From Cupriavidus necator (GTDB lineage: Bacteria > Pseudomonadota > Gammaproteobacteria > Burkholderiales > Burkholderiaceae), in assembly GCF_013141915.1 (NCBI RefSeq), contig NZ_SROX01000007.1, forward strand, positions 186,001 to 250,000: a stretch of DNA of 64,000 bases, in the 5' to 3' direction. Both the position numbers and the translations under genes were made by a program. The stretch's first letter is position 1; every line of letters begins with the position of its first letter. The notes under the pieces are model-generated. The model searched no databases and was not told the DNA's origin. It saw only the letters and a list, made by a program, of their open reading frames with translations. Positions 18,007 through 26,697 of this stretch are shown piece by piece.

Positions 18007-18699
18007 ATGCACTTCAAAGGCAAAAACGTACTGGTCACCGGCGCACGCGGCAACCTCGGGGGCGCGGTCGCACACGCCTTTGCGCAGGCGGGCGCGCGCG
18101 TGGTGCTGCTGGACCGCCATGCCGCACCGCTGCCGCAAGCCGGCAGCGGCCACCTGGCGCTGCAGGCCGACCTGCTCGATGCGGACAGCCTGGGCAAGGC
18201 CATCGGCACGGCCGTGCAGGCATGCGGGCGCATCGACGTGGTATGCAACCTGGCCGGCGGCTTTGCCATGGGCACGGGCATCCACGAGACCAGCGCGGGC
18301 GACTGGAACCGTTTGTTCGACATGAACGTGGGCACGGTGCTGAACATGGCACGCGCGGTGGTGCCGCACATGCTGGCCGCCGGTGGTGGCGCCATCGTCA
18401 ACGTGGGCGCGAATTCGGCGGCGCGCGGGCTGGCGCAGATGGGCGCCTACTGCGCATCGAAGGACGCGCTGGCGCGGGTCACCGAATCGATGTCGGCCGA
18501 ACTGCGCGACCAGGGCATCCGCGTCAACGCGGTGCTGCCCAGCATCCTCGACACCCCCGAGAACCGCCAGGCCATGCCGGACGCCGATACCTCGCGCTGG
18601 GTCGGCCTGGACGCACTGGCCGATGTGATCCTGTTCCTCGCCTCCGACGCCGCGCGCGCGGTGCAGGGCGCGCTGGTGCCGGTGGTCAACCGCGCCTGA
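18007..18699 (+). CDS. Short-chain dehydrogenase/reductase
   Basis: A 230-residue classical SDR: cofactor loop VTGARGNLGGAVAHAF (residues 11-26), the NLAGG block, the catalytic Ser in NVGANSAARG and the YxxxK pair in AYCASKDAL, and a short C-terminus. The Asp following the second strand (LLDRH) suggests NAD(H) preference. An AGGAG precedes ATG 18007. Substrate unknown. Its end overlaps the end of the convergent LysR gene by 14 bp. Confidence 0.87.
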   Translation: MHFKGKNVLVTGARGNLGGAVAHAFAQAGARVVLLDRHAAPLPQAGSGHLALQADLLDADSLGKAIGTAVQACGRIDVVCNLAGGFAMGTGIHETSAGDWNRLFDMNVGTVLNMARAVVPHMLAAGGGAIVNVGANSAARGLAQMGAYCASKDALARVTESMSAELRDQGIRVNAVLPSILDTPENRQAMPDADTSRWVGLDALADVILFLASDAARAVQGALVPVVNRA

Positions 18700-19684
18700 G
18701 CGCTGGCCGGGCCGGCTTGCGTGCAGCGGGGCTGCGCCGCGGCTGCGGCTGCGGCTGCAACGAGCCGGCCACTTCCTGGATCTGCTGGCGCAGCCACCGC
18801 CGCAGCCGGTCGGCGTCGGTGCGCGCATGCCAGATCTGCATCATCTCCACCCTGGGCAAGGCGAACGGCACCTGCAGCAGCAACAGGTCCGGATCGCGCG
18901 CGACCGCCTCTTGCGCCACCGACCGCAGGCAGGTCAGCAGCAAGGCCGTGCCGCGCACCAGCCGGCTCGGCGCCAGGAAGCTCGACAGCCCCGCCACTAC
19001 CTTGCGCTGGCGCCCCTGCGCCGCCAGCGCGCGGTCGACCACGCCGTTGAGGTCGCCGGTCAGCGTCGTCAGCAGGTGCTCGCAGGCAAGGAATGCCTCC
19101 AGATCGAGCCCCCGCGCCAGGTGCGGGTTGGACTTCGATGCCAGCACGACGAAGTCTTCGCTGCACAGGCGCTGCTGGTGGAAGGTATCCGGCAGGTCTT
19201 CGTAGAAGCCCGCGATCGCCAGGTCGCAGGTGCCCTTCTCCAGTTCTTCGCGCGGCAGCTCGCCGCGGGTGTTGTGCGTGACCACGACCAGTCCGGGTGC
19301 ATCGCGCCGCAGCCGCGGCAGCAGCGCCGGCAGCAGCAGCTGCTCCATGTAGTCGGTGGTGTAGAGATGGACGGCCTCGCTGCGCGCCAGGAAGTCGCGG
19401 CCATCGCAGGCATCGTAGAAGGCATCGAGTTCGGCCACCAGCCGCTGCACCTGCGGTGCCAGCTCGTGCGCACGCGGCGTGGGCGTCAGCCCGCGCGGCG
19501 CGCGCACGAACAGCGGGTCGCCCAGTTCGTCGCGCAGCCGGTTCAGCTTGTGGCTCAGCGCCGGCTGGCTCAGCGCCATGCGCGCCGCCGCGCGCGACGC
19601 GTTGCCTTCCTGGTAGAGCACATGGAAGACATAGAGCAGGTTCAGGTCCTTGCCGGCGATATTCATTTTTTGGATGGCAGACAT
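18686..19684 (-). CDS. LysR-family regulator
   Basis: A 332-residue LysR protein with DLNLLYVFHVLYQEGNASRAAARMALSQPALSHKLNRLRDELGDPLFVR as the DNA-binding region and an unusual Pro/Gln/Arg-rich C-terminal tail (QPQPQPRRSPAARKPARPA). The start may instead be the ATG at 19666 (MNIAGKDLNLL); neither has a clear ribosome binding site. It is divergent from the DJ-1/PfpI gene, with a perfect LysR box between the two, so it likely controls that gene and itself. Confidence 0.87.
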   Translation of the reverse strand: MSAIQKMNIAGKDLNLLYVFHVLYQEGNASRAAARMALSQPALSHKLNRLRDELGDPLFVRAPRGLTPTPRAHELAPQVQRLVAELDAFYDACDGRDFLARSEAVHLYTTDYMEQLLLPALLPRLRRDAPGLVVVTHNTRGELPREELEKGTCDLAIAGFYEDLPDTFHQQRLCSEDFVVLASKSNPHLARGLDLEAFLACEHLLTTLTGDLNGVVDRALAAQGRQRKVVAGLSSFLAPSRLVRGTALLLTCLRSVAQEAVARDPDLLLLQVPFALPRVEMMQIWHARTDADRLRRWLRQQIQEVAGSLQPQPQPRRSPAARKPARPALRRG

Positions 19685-19688
19685 CGAA

Positions 19689-19707
19689 GATTCGAAGTTT
19701 TCGAATC
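19689..19707. promoter_or_regulatory. LysR box
   Basis: A perfect inverted repeat GATTCGAA - GTT - TTCGAATC containing the T-N11-A pattern, located five bases before the LysR ATG and 75 bp before the divergent DJ-1/PfpI gene. Binding by the adjacent LysR is inferred from position and form. Confidence 0.65.
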
Positions 19708-19781
19708 ATAGCCAGCTGCGTAGGATGTTGCCAATGCCGGGGCGTGCCCGGCCGACCGTGAATGCAAACCGGAGAACGAAC

Positions 19782-20459
19782 ATGAAAATCCTGATGGTGC
19801 TGACCTCGCACGACCAGCTTGGCAATACGGGCAAGAAGACCGGCTTCTGGCTGGAGGAATTCGCGGCGCCGTACTACGTCTTCAGGGACGCGGGCGCCGA
19901 CATCACGCTGGCTTCGCCAAAAGGCGGCCAGCCGCCGATCGACCCCAAGAGCGACGATCCGGATGCACAGACCGACGCGACCCGCCGCTTCCGCACCGAT
20001 GCCGCCGCGCAACAGGCGCTGGCCGGCACGCTGACACTGGACCAGGTGAAGGCCGAGGACTTCGACGCCGTGTTCTATCCCGGCGGCCATGGGCCACTGT
20101 GGGACCTGGCGGAAGACAAGCGGTCGATCGCGCTGATCGAGCGGTTTGACCGGCTCGGCAAGCCGGTTGGCGCCGTGTGCCATGCGCCGGGGGTGCTGCG
20201 GCATGTCAAGGGCGCCGACGGACAGCCGCTGGTGAAGGGGAAGGAAGTCACGGGCTTTACCAACAGCGAGGAAGCGGCGGTGCAATTGACCGAGGTGGTG
20301 CCGTTCCTGGTGGAGGATGTGCTGAAGGCCAGTGGCGGCCGGTTTACGCGCGGCGATGACTGGGCCAGCCACGTGGCGGTGGCCGGACGGCTGGTGACGG
20401 GGCAGAATCCGGCGTCGTCAGAAGCGGGGGCGGAGGCGGTATTGGGGTTGTTGAAGTAA
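19782..20459 (+). CDS. DJ-1/PfpI family protein (class I glutamine amidotransferase-like)
   Basis: A 225-residue cytoplasmic protein of the DJ-1/ThiJ/PfpI superfamily, in the subgroup of HSP31-like proteins: TSHDQLGNTGKKTGFWLEEFAAPYYVF start, FYPGGHGPLWDL and the nucleophile elbow GAVCHAPG (Cys133, His134), plus an acidic partner in LEE (Glu25/26). Members act as glyoxalase III or deglycase-type stress proteins. GGAGA six to seven bases before ATG 19782 fixes the start. It is divergent from a LysR gene with a LysR box between them. Confidence 0.87.
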   Translation: MKILMVLTSHDQLGNTGKKTGFWLEEFAAPYYVFRDAGADITLASPKGGQPPIDPKSDDPDAQTDATRRFRTDAAAQQALAGTLTLDQVKAEDFDAVFYPGGHGPLWDLAEDKRSIALIERFDRLGKPVGAVCHAPGVLRHVKGADGQPLVKGKEVTGFTNSEEAAVQLTEVVPFLVEDVLKASGGRFTRGDDWASHVAVAGRLVTGQNPASSEAGAEAVLGLLK

Positions 20460-20492
20460 GACACACAGCGTTCAACCCGCTGCCGGTTTGCT

Positions 20493-20518
20493 CCCCTCTC
20501 CCGCGCGCGGGAGAGGGG
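20493..20518. repeat. Perfect 26-bp palindrome, probable terminator hairpin
   Basis: The sequence CCCCTCTCCCGCG and its exact complement form a 13-bp-arm palindrome, 33 bp after the DJ-1/PfpI stop. Such CTCTCCC-rich palindromes recur in many proteobacterial genomes between genes. Together with the inverted repeat that follows it fills the gap between two convergent genes. Confidence 0.6.
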
Positions 20519-20522
20519 CCGG

Positions 20523-20586
20523 GGGAGAGGGCGGGCGCCGGCAATAAGCGACGGTCTTCACTTCGTTGATACTCCCGCCCTCTCCC
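20523..20586. repeat. Inverted repeat with 13-bp arms between convergent genes
   Basis: GGGAGAGGGCGGG (20523-20535) pairs with CCCGCCCTCTCCC (20574-20586) around a 38-bp centre. It shares its CTCTCCC core with the palindrome just before it, so the gap holds three copies of one element. A bidirectional terminator or REP-like element is likely. Confidence 0.55.
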
Positions 20587-20613
20587 GCAAGCGGGATTTG
20601 GGGCGCTGGAGGC

Positions 20614-23040
20614 CTACTGCGGCACCAGCTCCACCCGCTCCCGGCTCGCCTTCTCCACCGCCTTGCGCGTATAGACCAGCGGGAAATACTCCCCCTTGGC
20701 CCACAGCGGCGCCAGGTCGCGGTAATGCGGGCTGGCGGGATTGCCCGACTGCCCCGGCGTGTTGATCACGCGCGAGGCGTCCCAGTTGCCGACGTCCAGC
20801 ACCATGCGGAACGACGCGCCCGCGGTCAGGCGGAAATCGTTGTTGCGATAGCTGGTGTTCATCGGGGTGAAGGCCGAGCCGCCGATCGGACCGGCGTTGA
20901 CGTTGAACTGCTGGCGTTCCGCGTCGCTCAGGATCGGGTCCATCGGATGCGTGAACACGGCGGTGTGCAGCTTGCCCCATTGCCAGCCGCGCGGGTCCGG
21001 CCCGAGCTTGCCTTCCACCTCCGCCAGCGCGGCCTTCAGCGATTCGAGCATGACCGCATTGCGGCGTTCCACCGGCATCCAGGGTCCCGGCTGCTCCAGT
21101 ACCGCCACCACGCGCGCGGCATCGCCGGCGCCGACCAGGCGCGCGGCCTCGGGCGGCAGCGCGGCGCGCACCACCGCCTGGCGCAGGTATTTGCTGAACC
21201 AGACCTCGAACAGCGCCGCGGCGGCGCTGTCGGCGCGCTCGTTGCCATTCCAGCCGCGCAGCAGGTCCAGGCCGCGGGCCAGCTGCGGGTCGTCGCTGCG
21301 CAGATCCTGCAGCAGCGCCACCACGCGCTGGGCCGGCAGCGACACGGTGTCGTTCTGCCACGCCATCGAATCCTGCACCGAGCTGCGCGGATTGGCGCCG
21401 ACCACCGCCTTGAGCCGGCGCGCGCGCGAGTTGTCGCTCCACTCGTAGCCCACGCCCAGCTTCGCCGCCGAGTGCTCGGGCGGGATGTTGTTTTCGTTGG
21501 CGGTGACGATATAGCCCGGCGCGGGGTTATAGGCCCACGGCAGTTCGTCCATGTTGCGGTAGCCGGCCCATTCATAGCGACCGTCGCCGGCCACCGGCGT
21601 CAGGCCGTCCCAGTTGGGACGCTTGACGGTCAGCCCGCCCGGGATCCAGCCGATATTGCCGCTGGTGTCGGCGTAGACCTGGTTCTCGCCGGGCGCGCCC
21701 CAGCGGTTCATGGCAGCGCGGAACTGGTCCCTGTTGCGCGCGCGCATGTAGTCCATCGAACCGAAGTACGGCGCCATGCCGTAGTCCAGCCACGCGGCGC
21801 GCAGCGCCCACGCGCGACCGCCGTCGGCCGCCAGCACCGGGCCGTGCCGGGTGAAGTCGAGCGTCACCTTGCGCGGCACGGGCTCGCCCTTTACCGCGAT
21901 CTCTTCGGTGATGGTCTCCATCGGCTCCCAGCGGCCCTTGTACTTGTACTCGCGCGGGTTGGCCGGGTTCAGCTCGTAGCCGTACAGGTCTTCCTGGTCC
22001 ATGTAGAAGCGCGTCAGCCCAAAGGCGATGGTGCCGTTGTGCCCGATCGAGATGCCCGGCAGGAACGGTTCGCCGGCGCCGATCACCGACATCCCCGGCG
22101 CGTTCAGGTGGCTGATGTAGCGCAGGCTGGGCGCGCCGTGCGAGCGGTGCGGGTCGTTGGCCAGGATCGGGCGGCCGGTGGTGGTGCGCTTGCCGCCGAT
22201 GACCCAGTTGTTCGAGCCCAGGCTGCGGCCGGTATCACTGTTGGCATCCACCAGCGCGTACAACTGGTCCAGCGGCAGGCTGGCGGCCTTCGCGTCGCTC
22301 CACGCCTCTTTCGGGAAGCGCGCCGCGGCGGTGGCCAGCTCATAGGCGCGGCGCAGTTCGGCCGCGGGCACGGTGCAGGGGTCGACGCCGGGGTTGAGCC
22401 GGGGTTCGATCTGCGGATCGAGCTCGCGGCGCAGCCAGTCGGCGCGCGCCGCATGGGTCTTGGCCTCGCAGTAGAGGCGGGCGCGATCGATCTCGCCGGT
22501 GAAGTTCAGGGTCAGGCCATGGTGGCGGATGCGCACGATGTCCTCCGCCTGCCAGCGCGCCGGCTTGTAGTTGAGCTTGCGGAACTCGGGCGGCAGCAAC
22601 TCGGGCTTCTGCTCGGTCAGTGCCACATAGGCGTTCACCCCCGCGACAAAGGCCTCGGCCACGCGCTTGGCGTCGCTGCCGTAGGCCAGCCATTCGCGGT
22701 ACAGGTCGCCGCGGAACAGCACCGCGCGCGCCATGCGGTCGCCATCGACGTAGGCCGGGCCGAAGTCGCGCGCCATCTCGCCAAGCCCGCGCTTGCGCCA
22801 CAGGTCGATCTGCCACAGGCGGTCGCGCGCGGCCATGAAGCCCTGCGCATAGAAGGCGTCGTAGAGCGTGCCGGCATAGATATGCGGCACGCCCCAGCGG
22901 TCGACCAGCACGCTGGCGGGTTTTTCCAGGCCGGGTACGGCAAAGGTGTCGTGGCGGGCAGGGACTTCGGCCATCGCGGCCGGAACGGTGGTGGCGAGCA
23001 GGGCCAGCGCGGCGGCCAGCCGGCGGGGGGTGCGTAACAT
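20614..23040 (-). CDS. Secreted penicillin-acylase family (Ntn hydrolase)
   Basis: An 808-residue protein with a signal peptide (LAAALALLATTVPAAMAEVP). The order is alpha chain, linker, then Gly275-Ser276-Asn-Asn-Trp, the new N-terminus and nucleophile after autocleavage. Asn residues of the oxyanion hole and the FGLTRFYMDQEDLY block are present, as are VDRWGVPHIYA and QGFMAARDRLWQIDLWRKRGLGEMA. The length fits penicillin/cephalosporin acylases and acyl-homoserine-lactone acylases. The mature enzyme works in the periplasm on an amide; the substrate is not readable. GGAGA before ATG 23040 supports the start. Confidence 0.9.
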   Translation of the reverse strand: MLRTPRRLAAALALLATTVPAAMAEVPARHDTFAVPGLEKPASVLVDRWGVPHIYAGTLYDAFYAQGFMAARDRLWQIDLWRKRGLGEMARDFGPAYVDGDRMARAVLFRGDLYREWLAYGSDAKRVAEAFVAGVNAYVALTEQKPELLPPEFRKLNYKPARWQAEDIVRIRHHGLTLNFTGEIDRARLYCEAKTHAARADWLRRELDPQIEPRLNPGVDPCTVPAAELRRAYELATAAARFPKEAWSDAKAASLPLDQLYALVDANSDTGRSLGSNNWVIGGKRTTTGRPILANDPHRSHGAPSLRYISHLNAPGMSVIGAGEPFLPGISIGHNGTIAFGLTRFYMDQEDLYGYELNPANPREYKYKGRWEPMETITEEIAVKGEPVPRKVTLDFTRHGPVLAADGGRAWALRAAWLDYGMAPYFGSMDYMRARNRDQFRAAMNRWGAPGENQVYADTSGNIGWIPGGLTVKRPNWDGLTPVAGDGRYEWAGYRNMDELPWAYNPAPGYIVTANENNIPPEHSAAKLGVGYEWSDNSRARRLKAVVGANPRSSVQDSMAWQNDTVSLPAQRVVALLQDLRSDDPQLARGLDLLRGWNGNERADSAAAALFEVWFSKYLRQAVVRAALPPEAARLVGAGDAARVVAVLEQPGPWMPVERRNAVMLESLKAALAEVEGKLGPDPRGWQWGKLHTAVFTHPMDPILSDAERQQFNVNAGPIGGSAFTPMNTSYRNNDFRLTAGASFRMVLDVGNWDASRVINTPGQSGNPASPHYRDLAPLWAKGEYFPLVYTRKAVEKASRERVELVPQ

Positions 23041-23209
23041 CAGGTCTCCTCGGTGTTGTGATGGCTGCAGATGTCTTGCAGTTCACACCGAAGATAGTGC
23101 ATGGCCAGCCCGGTGGCGAGCCCTGCGGCCGATCTCCGCACGCCGCTTGCAGTGCGGGAGATGGCGAGTTGGGCGCCGGGCTGGGCGCCGGGTCGGGTCC
23201 CGCGCCGAC

Positions 23210-24808
23210 TCAGTAGACGTCGCGGCGGTAACGGCCGTCGTCGGTCAGGCGGCCCAGCGCGTCCTCGCCCAGGATCTCGGCCAGCGCGTCATGGACGCCG
23301 CCGGCCATGCCCTGCAGGCTGCCGCAGACATAGATGGCCGCGCCGTCGGCCACCCATTGCCGCACCGCCTGCGCCTGCAGACGCAAGGCGTCCTGCACGT
23401 AGCGCGGCGCGCCGCCGTCGCGCGACCAGGCGTGGTCCACGCGTGCCAGCGTGCCGTCGGCGCGCCAGCCGGCCAGCTCTTCGGCAAAGAAGGCGTCATG
23501 CTGCGCCGAGCGCTCGCCGAACAGCAGCCAGTTGCGCCGTCGCGCGGCCGCGGCGCGGGCCTTGAGCTGGGCCCGCAGTCCGGCCAGCCCGGTGCCGTTG
23601 CCGACCAGGATCAGCGGCCGGTCGTCGGCCGGCGGATGGAAAGCGCGATTGGTGCGGATGCGCAGCGCGATGCGGCTGCCCAGCGCGGCGTGCGCGGTCA
23701 GCCAGCCGGAGGCCAGTCCCAGGCGGCCGTCGTCGTGGCGGGTTTGGCGCACCAGCAATTCGAGTTGCCCATCCTGCGGCAGCGAGGCAATCGAATACTC
23801 GCGGTGCGGCAATGGCGCCAGCGCATCCACCAGCTGCTGCGGGGCCAGGCCCTGCATCGCGGCGAAGTGGGGTTCGGGCAGCGGCATGCGCGTGGCCAAG
23901 GCCGCCGCCAGGGTGGTGCCGCCGCCATCGCAGCGCACGGGGATGGCGCCATCCAGGCCAAGCCGCGCCAGCAGCCGCCCGACCTCGGCGGGGGCGTGGC
24001 ACGGGCCGACCTCGGCAATGTCGCCGGCCTGCCAATCCAGCGCCGCGCCGCCTGGCGGCGCCAGCACCAGATGGAAGGCCGGCGCGCCCTGGCTGCCGGG
24101 ATTCAGATGGCGCCGCTGCGCCAGCTGCCAGGAGTCATAGCGCGGCCGCTCCCAGTCGGCGATCTCGACGCCGCCGCTCAGTGCCGACAGGTGGTTCTGC
24201 CAGTGGCGCAGCGCACCGGGGTCGCCGTTGTCGACTTCGATCAGGTCGAACAGCGGCTGGGCCCGCTGGCGCCGCAGCCAGCCCTCCAGCGCATGGCCGA
24301 AGGCGCAGAAGCGCGCGTAGCTGCTGTCGCCCAGCGCCAGGATGCCGTAGCGCAGCGGGTGCAGGCCATCGGCGCCGGCCAGGAGGCGGCGGGCGAAGCC
24401 CGAGGCGCTGTCGGGGGCATCGCCCTCGCCGGTGGTGCTGACCACGAACAGGGCCTGGCGGCACGCCCGCAGGCGCCGGCCGTCGACCTCTGCCAGCGAC
24501 AGCAGCTGCACCGGCATGCCCGCGCCCTGCAGCGCGGTGGCGGTCTGCAGTGCCAGCTGTTCGGCAAACCCGGTCTGGCTGGCATAGGCCACCAGCGTCG
24601 CGCCGTCTTCCGTGCCGGCCAGCGCCTTCGCGCTGGCGCGCCGCTGGCGGTGACGGGCCACCACCGCCGCGCAAAACCCGGCGTAAGCCGCGAGCACCCC
24701 GCCCGCCATGGCCATGCGCGACGGCCCGAGCACGGATAACGCCACGCCGCCGGCCACGACCAGCCAGCTGGCCGCCACGACAGCGGATGGCATGGTGCCG
24801 GCGCTCAT
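23210..24808 (-). CDS. Membrane-anchored NADPH flavoprotein reductase (CysJ-like)
   Basis: A 532-residue protein. Two membrane helices (residues 8-30 and 34-51) lead into a flavodoxin domain (LVAYASQTGFAEQLA, STTGEGDAPDSA, LGDSSYARFCAFG) and a ferredoxin-NADP reductase domain (REYSIASLP, GNGTGLAGLRAQL, YVCGSLQGMAGGVHDAL) ending in an aromatic Tyr as in CysJ and P450 reductase. It should pass NADPH electrons through FAD and FMN to membrane partners, not to sulfite, since no hemoprotein partner is nearby. It overlaps the end of apbE by four bases (ATGA) and is the last gene of a PepSY / DUF2271 / DUF4198 / ApbE operon. Confidence 0.86.
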   Translation of the reverse strand: MSAGTMPSAVVAASWLVVAGGVALSVLGPSRMAMAGGVLAAYAGFCAAVVARHRQRRASAKALAGTEDGATLVAYASQTGFAEQLALQTATALQGAGMPVQLLSLAEVDGRRLRACRQALFVVSTTGEGDAPDSASGFARRLLAGADGLHPLRYGILALGDSSYARFCAFGHALEGWLRRQRAQPLFDLIEVDNGDPGALRHWQNHLSALSGGVEIADWERPRYDSWQLAQRRHLNPGSQGAPAFHLVLAPPGGAALDWQAGDIAEVGPCHAPAEVGRLLARLGLDGAIPVRCDGGGTTLAAALATRMPLPEPHFAAMQGLAPQQLVDALAPLPHREYSIASLPQDGQLELLVRQTRHDDGRLGLASGWLTAHAALGSRIALRIRTNRAFHPPADDRPLILVGNGTGLAGLRAQLKARAAAARRRNWLLFGERSAQHDAFFAEELAGWRADGTLARVDHAWSRDGGAPRYVQDALRLQAQAVRQWVADGAAIYVCGSLQGMAGGVHDALAEILGEDALGRLTDDGRYRRDVY

Positions 24809-25824
24809 GCCAGCATCGCCGCAAAGGCCGGCGAAAGATGTTCGAGAAAACCGTCCGCCGTGCGCACCAGGAAGCGCGCGGCAATGCCGTGGCGACGCGC
24901 ATGCGCCATGCCGGCCTCGGGGCCCAGCACGGTCAGCGCGGTGGACAGCGCATCGGCCAGCATGCACTGCGGGTGGATCACCGTGACCGACGCCAGCGCG
25001 TGGCTCGCCGGATAACCGGTGCGTGGATCGAGGGTATGGGCATAGCGGCGCCCGTCGCTGTCGAAGTAGCGCCGGTAGTCGCCAGAGGTGGCCACGGAAA
25101 GTCCGTGCAGGGCCACCAGCGTTTGGCCCGCATCATCGCCGCCAGGCCCCGGCGGCGCTTCCACGGCCACCCACCACGGCAGGCCGTCGGGCTTGACGCC
25201 ATGGCCGCGCAATTCGCCGCCGATCTCGGTCAGGTGGTGGTCCAGGCCCTGCTCGCACAGGTAGCGCGCCACCGCGTCCACGGCGAAGCCCTTGGCGATG
25301 GCGCAGAAGTCCAGCGCCACGCCGCCCGGCTGCCGGGCGCGCCGGCCAGCGGCATCGACTTCGATGCGGGCCCAGCCGCCACGGCCGCGCGCGGCCTGCA
25401 CCGCCTCGGGCGAGGGCGGCACGCGGCGCGCCGCGGCCGGGATCGAGGCAGGGCCGAAGCCCCACAGGTCGACCAGCGGGCCCGCGCTCGGGTCATACGC
25501 GCCACCGCTGTCGCGCGCGACCCGCAGCGCGGCTTGCAGCACCGTGAAGCAGTCTTCCGGCAACGCTTGCCAGCTGCCGGGCGGCGCGCGGTTGAAACGG
25601 CTCAGGTCCGAATCCGCCTCCCAGTTGCTCATCTGCGCAATCACGCGAGCGATCACGGCCTCGATACCGGCGCCGACGGTGCGGCCATCCACGGCTGGCG
25701 GCAGCAGCGCGGCCACCGACCAGGTCGTGCCCATGGTCGGCCCGCCCCAGCGCTGCAGGCGCGCATCGGCAGCCGGCGGCAGCGGGGGCGCGGCCAGCGC
25801 CACCGGGACCAGGACACGGTTCAC
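24805..25824 (-). CDS. apbE: ApbE, FAD:protein FMN transferase
   Basis: A 339-residue ApbE protein with RWGGPTMGTTWSV near residue 25, ALDFCAIAKGFAVDAVARYL, TEIGGELRGHG, SGDYRRYFDSDGRRYAHTLDPRTGYPA and a C-terminal ADALSTAL metal-site block. ApbE transfers FMN from FAD to a Thr in a (D)xxSGAT motif of exported proteins. A likely acceptor, a DUF2271 protein with DGISGAT, is encoded two genes upstream in the same operon. The start is taken at GTG 25824, 14 bp after the previous stop; no ATG upstream fits, and the next ATG would cut off the conserved N-terminus. The short N-terminal stretch VLVPVALAA may be a weak export signal. Confidence 0.86.
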   Translation of the reverse strand: MNRVLVPVALAAPPLPPAADARLQRWGGPTMGTTWSVAALLPPAVDGRTVGAGIEAVIARVIAQMSNWEADSDLSRFNRAPPGSWQALPEDCFTVLQAALRVARDSGGAYDPSAGPLVDLWGFGPASIPAAARRVPPSPEAVQAARGRGGWARIEVDAAGRRARQPGGVALDFCAIAKGFAVDAVARYLCEQGLDHHLTEIGGELRGHGVKPDGLPWWVAVEAPPGPGGDDAGQTLVALHGLSVATSGDYRRYFDSDGRRYAHTLDPRTGYPASHALASVTVIHPQCMLADALSTALTVLGPEAGMAHARRHGIAARFLVRTADGFLEHLSPAFAAMLA

Positions 25825-25838
25825 GGGTTGCAAGCGGC

Positions 25839-26678
25839 TTATTGCGGCAGCACTTCCACCGTCACCGCATAGACGGCGCGGCGCGACTTGGCCTGCTTGA
25901 AGGTGGTCTTGTCGTCCTTCACCTCGGCTTCCATCCAGTACATGCCGGCAGCCGGCCACTTGACGCTGAACTTGCCGTCGGCGTCGGTGGTGGCGCTGAA
26001 CTCCTGCAGCTGGTCGCGATAGCGGATGCCGCCCGGCACCACCGCGACCTTCAGGTTGCTGGCGGGCTTGCCGTCGAGCAGCAGGCGGAAGCTGGCGGTG
26101 TCGCCGGCGACCAGGTCGTTCGGATGCGTGATCGGCGCCAGCTCCAGGCCGCGGCCGACGATGCGCAGGCCCTTGTCGCTGGGCTTGCCGGCGGTGACGA
26201 AGGATTCGATGCGGCCCTCGGCCTGCGTGACTTGCAGGTCCTGCGCGTTGGCCGGGACTTCCCTGGCGAAGGTCTCGGCGGTGCCGCGCCAGCGCCTGGC
26301 CTGGCCGTCGACCTTGTAGCTGGCGAACAGGCCGTGGTTGACCACCGCCACGCGATACGTGCCCGGCTGGGTCAGGTGCAGGTCGAAGGTGCTGCGGTAC
26401 TTGCCGGTGCCCGCGTTCTCGGCCTTGACGGCGCTGCCGTCGGGGGCGGTCACCTGCAGGTTGTCGAGGCGCATCGGCACGTGCTCGAAGTAGAACAGGT
26501 CGTTGGAGACCGCGGCGTCCACGGTCACCCACGGATCGCTGCCGGACAGCACGGTAGCCGACGGCAGCAGCCACTGGCGGTGCGCGTGGGCGGCCAGCGG
26601 CGCCAGCGCGGCGAGAGCCAGCACGGCAGCGCGCACAGCCAGGCGGGAAGATGCGACGGACATCAGGGAAGAATTCAT
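25839..26678 (-). CDS. DUF4198 periplasmic protein
   Basis: A 279-residue protein with a signal peptide (AVLALAALAPLAAHA) directly followed by HRQWLLPSATVLSG, the usual mature start of DUF4198 proteins, and Ig-like beta segments with a TDADGKFSVKWPAAGMYWMEAE block near the end. DUF4198 proteins resemble NikK/CbiK-type metal-uptake accessory proteins and are common in iron and nickel uptake loci. It lies 19 bp after the DUF2271 gene in an operon behind a Fur-like box, so a role in iron handling in the periplasm is likely. Confidence 0.83.
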   Translation of the reverse strand: MNSSLMSVASSRLAVRAAVLALAALAPLAAHAHRQWLLPSATVLSGSDPWVTVDAAVSNDLFYFEHVPMRLDNLQVTAPDGSAVKAENAGTGKYRSTFDLHLTQPGTYRVAVVNHGLFASYKVDGQARRWRGTAETFAREVPANAQDLQVTQAEGRIESFVTAGKPSDKGLRIVGRGLELAPITHPNDLVAGDTASFRLLLDGKPASNLKVAVVPGGIRYRDQLQEFSATTDADGKFSVKWPAAGMYWMEAEVKDDKTTFKQAKSRRAVYAVTVEVLPQ

Positions 26679-26697
26679 GGTCGGGCTCCGGGGCGGA

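Noticed and set aside
18447..20372. Minus-strand frame of about 640 codons across the LysR and DJ-1/PfpI genes
   Set aside because: It crosses two well supported genes and an intergenic LysR box and shows no protein family features.
20566..23037. Plus-strand frame of about 820 codons opposite the acylase
   Set aside because: Same antisense effect; the minus-strand acylase with signal peptide and GSNNW nucleophile is the real gene.
23210..24808. Assimilatory sulfite reductase subunit (cysJ)
   Set aside because: N-terminal membrane helices, no cysI or other sulfur genes nearby, and operon partners typical of envelope redox systems.
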